From: Soehngenia longivitae
GTDB lineage: Bacteria > Bacillota > Clostridia > Tissierellales > Tissierellaceae
Assembly (NCBI RefSeq): GCF_004684055.1
Contig: NZ_SRIB01000006.1
Coordinates: 62,001-126,000 of the forward strand
DNA: 64,000 nt
Direction of reading: 5' to 3'
The translations under genes and the position numbers were made by a program. Shown piece after piece: positions 63,800-64,000 of the stretch. The notes beneath the pieces are model-generated. The model saw nothing but the letters and a program-made list of their open reading frames with translations, had not been told where the DNA came from and searched no databases. Numbering within the stretch: position 1 is the stretch's first letter; each line of letters starts with the position of its first letter.

Positions 63800-64000
63800 A
63801 TGAAAGAGATAGACGATTTATTAATAAAATACGCTAAAGAAGTTTCGTTTTTACAACTAAAAGAAGGAAAAAATATTGAAATATCAGGATTTAGAATTGG
63901 CGATAATATACCTTTGCCAATAGTAACAGATAAGTTCATTGAAGATTTAAAAAACGAAGATTTGTTGAATAACATCCCATTAGAGAGAATAATTGAAGGA
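63800..64000 (+). CDS. Hypothetical protein, N-terminal part
   Basis: The reading frame starts at ATG 63800 after TAGGAGAG and is open to the window edge, giving 67 residues (MKEIDDLLIKYAKEVSFLQL and on). It starts acidic and helical. I do not recognise the family. It belongs to the operon of the radical SAM and membrane protein genes; the remainder lies beyond the window. Confidence 0.75.
   Translation, partial: MKEIDDLLIKYAKEVSFLQLKEGKNIEISGFRIGDNIPLPIVTDKFIEDLKNEDLLNNIPLERIIEG

Noticed and set aside
1-64000. CRISPR arrays, insertion sequences or prophage
   Set aside because: No regular repeat-spacer pattern, transposase, integrase or structural phage gene was found by reading.

Overview
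This window is AT-rich chromosomal DNA of a low-GC anaerobic Firmicute. A clostridial lineage, perhaps Tissierellia-like, fits best, but the exact taxon cannot be fixed from sequence alone. The evidence is three tRNA-sensing T-box leaders, strong GGAGG-type ribosome binding sites, frequent TTG and GTG starts, ferredoxin-dependent 2-oxoacid oxidation, an oxygen-labile two-subunit serine dehydratase, a flavin/iron-sulfur NADH oxidoreductase and no respiratory cytochromes. I saw no transposase, integrase, phage gene or CRISPR array. It reads as core chromosome of an amino-acid-fermenting anaerobe.

Layout. 1-1327: serine dehydratase sdaAB-sdaAA (minus, running off the left edge). 1433-7785: tight operon of a degenerate PfkB-like protein, an SbcD-like nuclease, a membrane-anchored SbcC/YhaN-like ATPase, a metallophosphoesterase, nagB and a CYTH protein. 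8040-13896: three-gene iron-sulfur flavoprotein operon (NuoE-like, NuoF-like, and a 1187-residue ferredoxin/GltD/molybdopterin-fold fusion). 14088-14948: pdxS without pdxT. 14994-16184: ppa and a zinc-ribbon-free ribosomal protein S4 whose promoter carries a Fur-family-like box. 16317-19782: M55 peptidase, MATE exporter, MTA/SAH deaminase. 19790-21584: T-box-controlled cysK-cysE. 21680-25329: 2-oxoacid:ferredoxin oxidoreductase with a BusR-like regulator and a Usp protein. 25349-30296: CofE-like protein, LysR regulator, GGDEF/EAL protein with a small partner.

30417-60967 is mainly translation and housekeeping: trpS, pgsA, T-box valS, folC, DUF4364, a 52-residue membrane protein, hpt, a CPBP protease, a methyltransferase, hslO, tRNA-Gly and tRNA-Cys, a GME-fold-like protein, hisS, T-box thrS, pepV, infC-rpmI-rplT behind an L20-type leader, KtrB/KtrA-like potassium uptake, a SpoU methyltransferase, pheST, zapA, a U32 peptidase, mutS2 and argS. 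The right end holds a small minus-strand gene, a B12-binding radical SAM protein, a membrane protein and a truncated unknown gene.

How the parts fit: serine dehydratase and the 2-oxoacid oxidoreductase would turn amino acids into 2-oxoacids and reduced ferredoxin. The iron-sulfur flavoprotein operon could exchange those electrons with NAD(P)H. Cysteine, valine and threonine charging is sensed by T-boxes. No clear new defence or mobile system was found. The best leads are the odd redox fusion, the S4 paralogue with a possible metal-responsive operator, the BusR-like regulator beside central metabolism, and the CofE-like protein.
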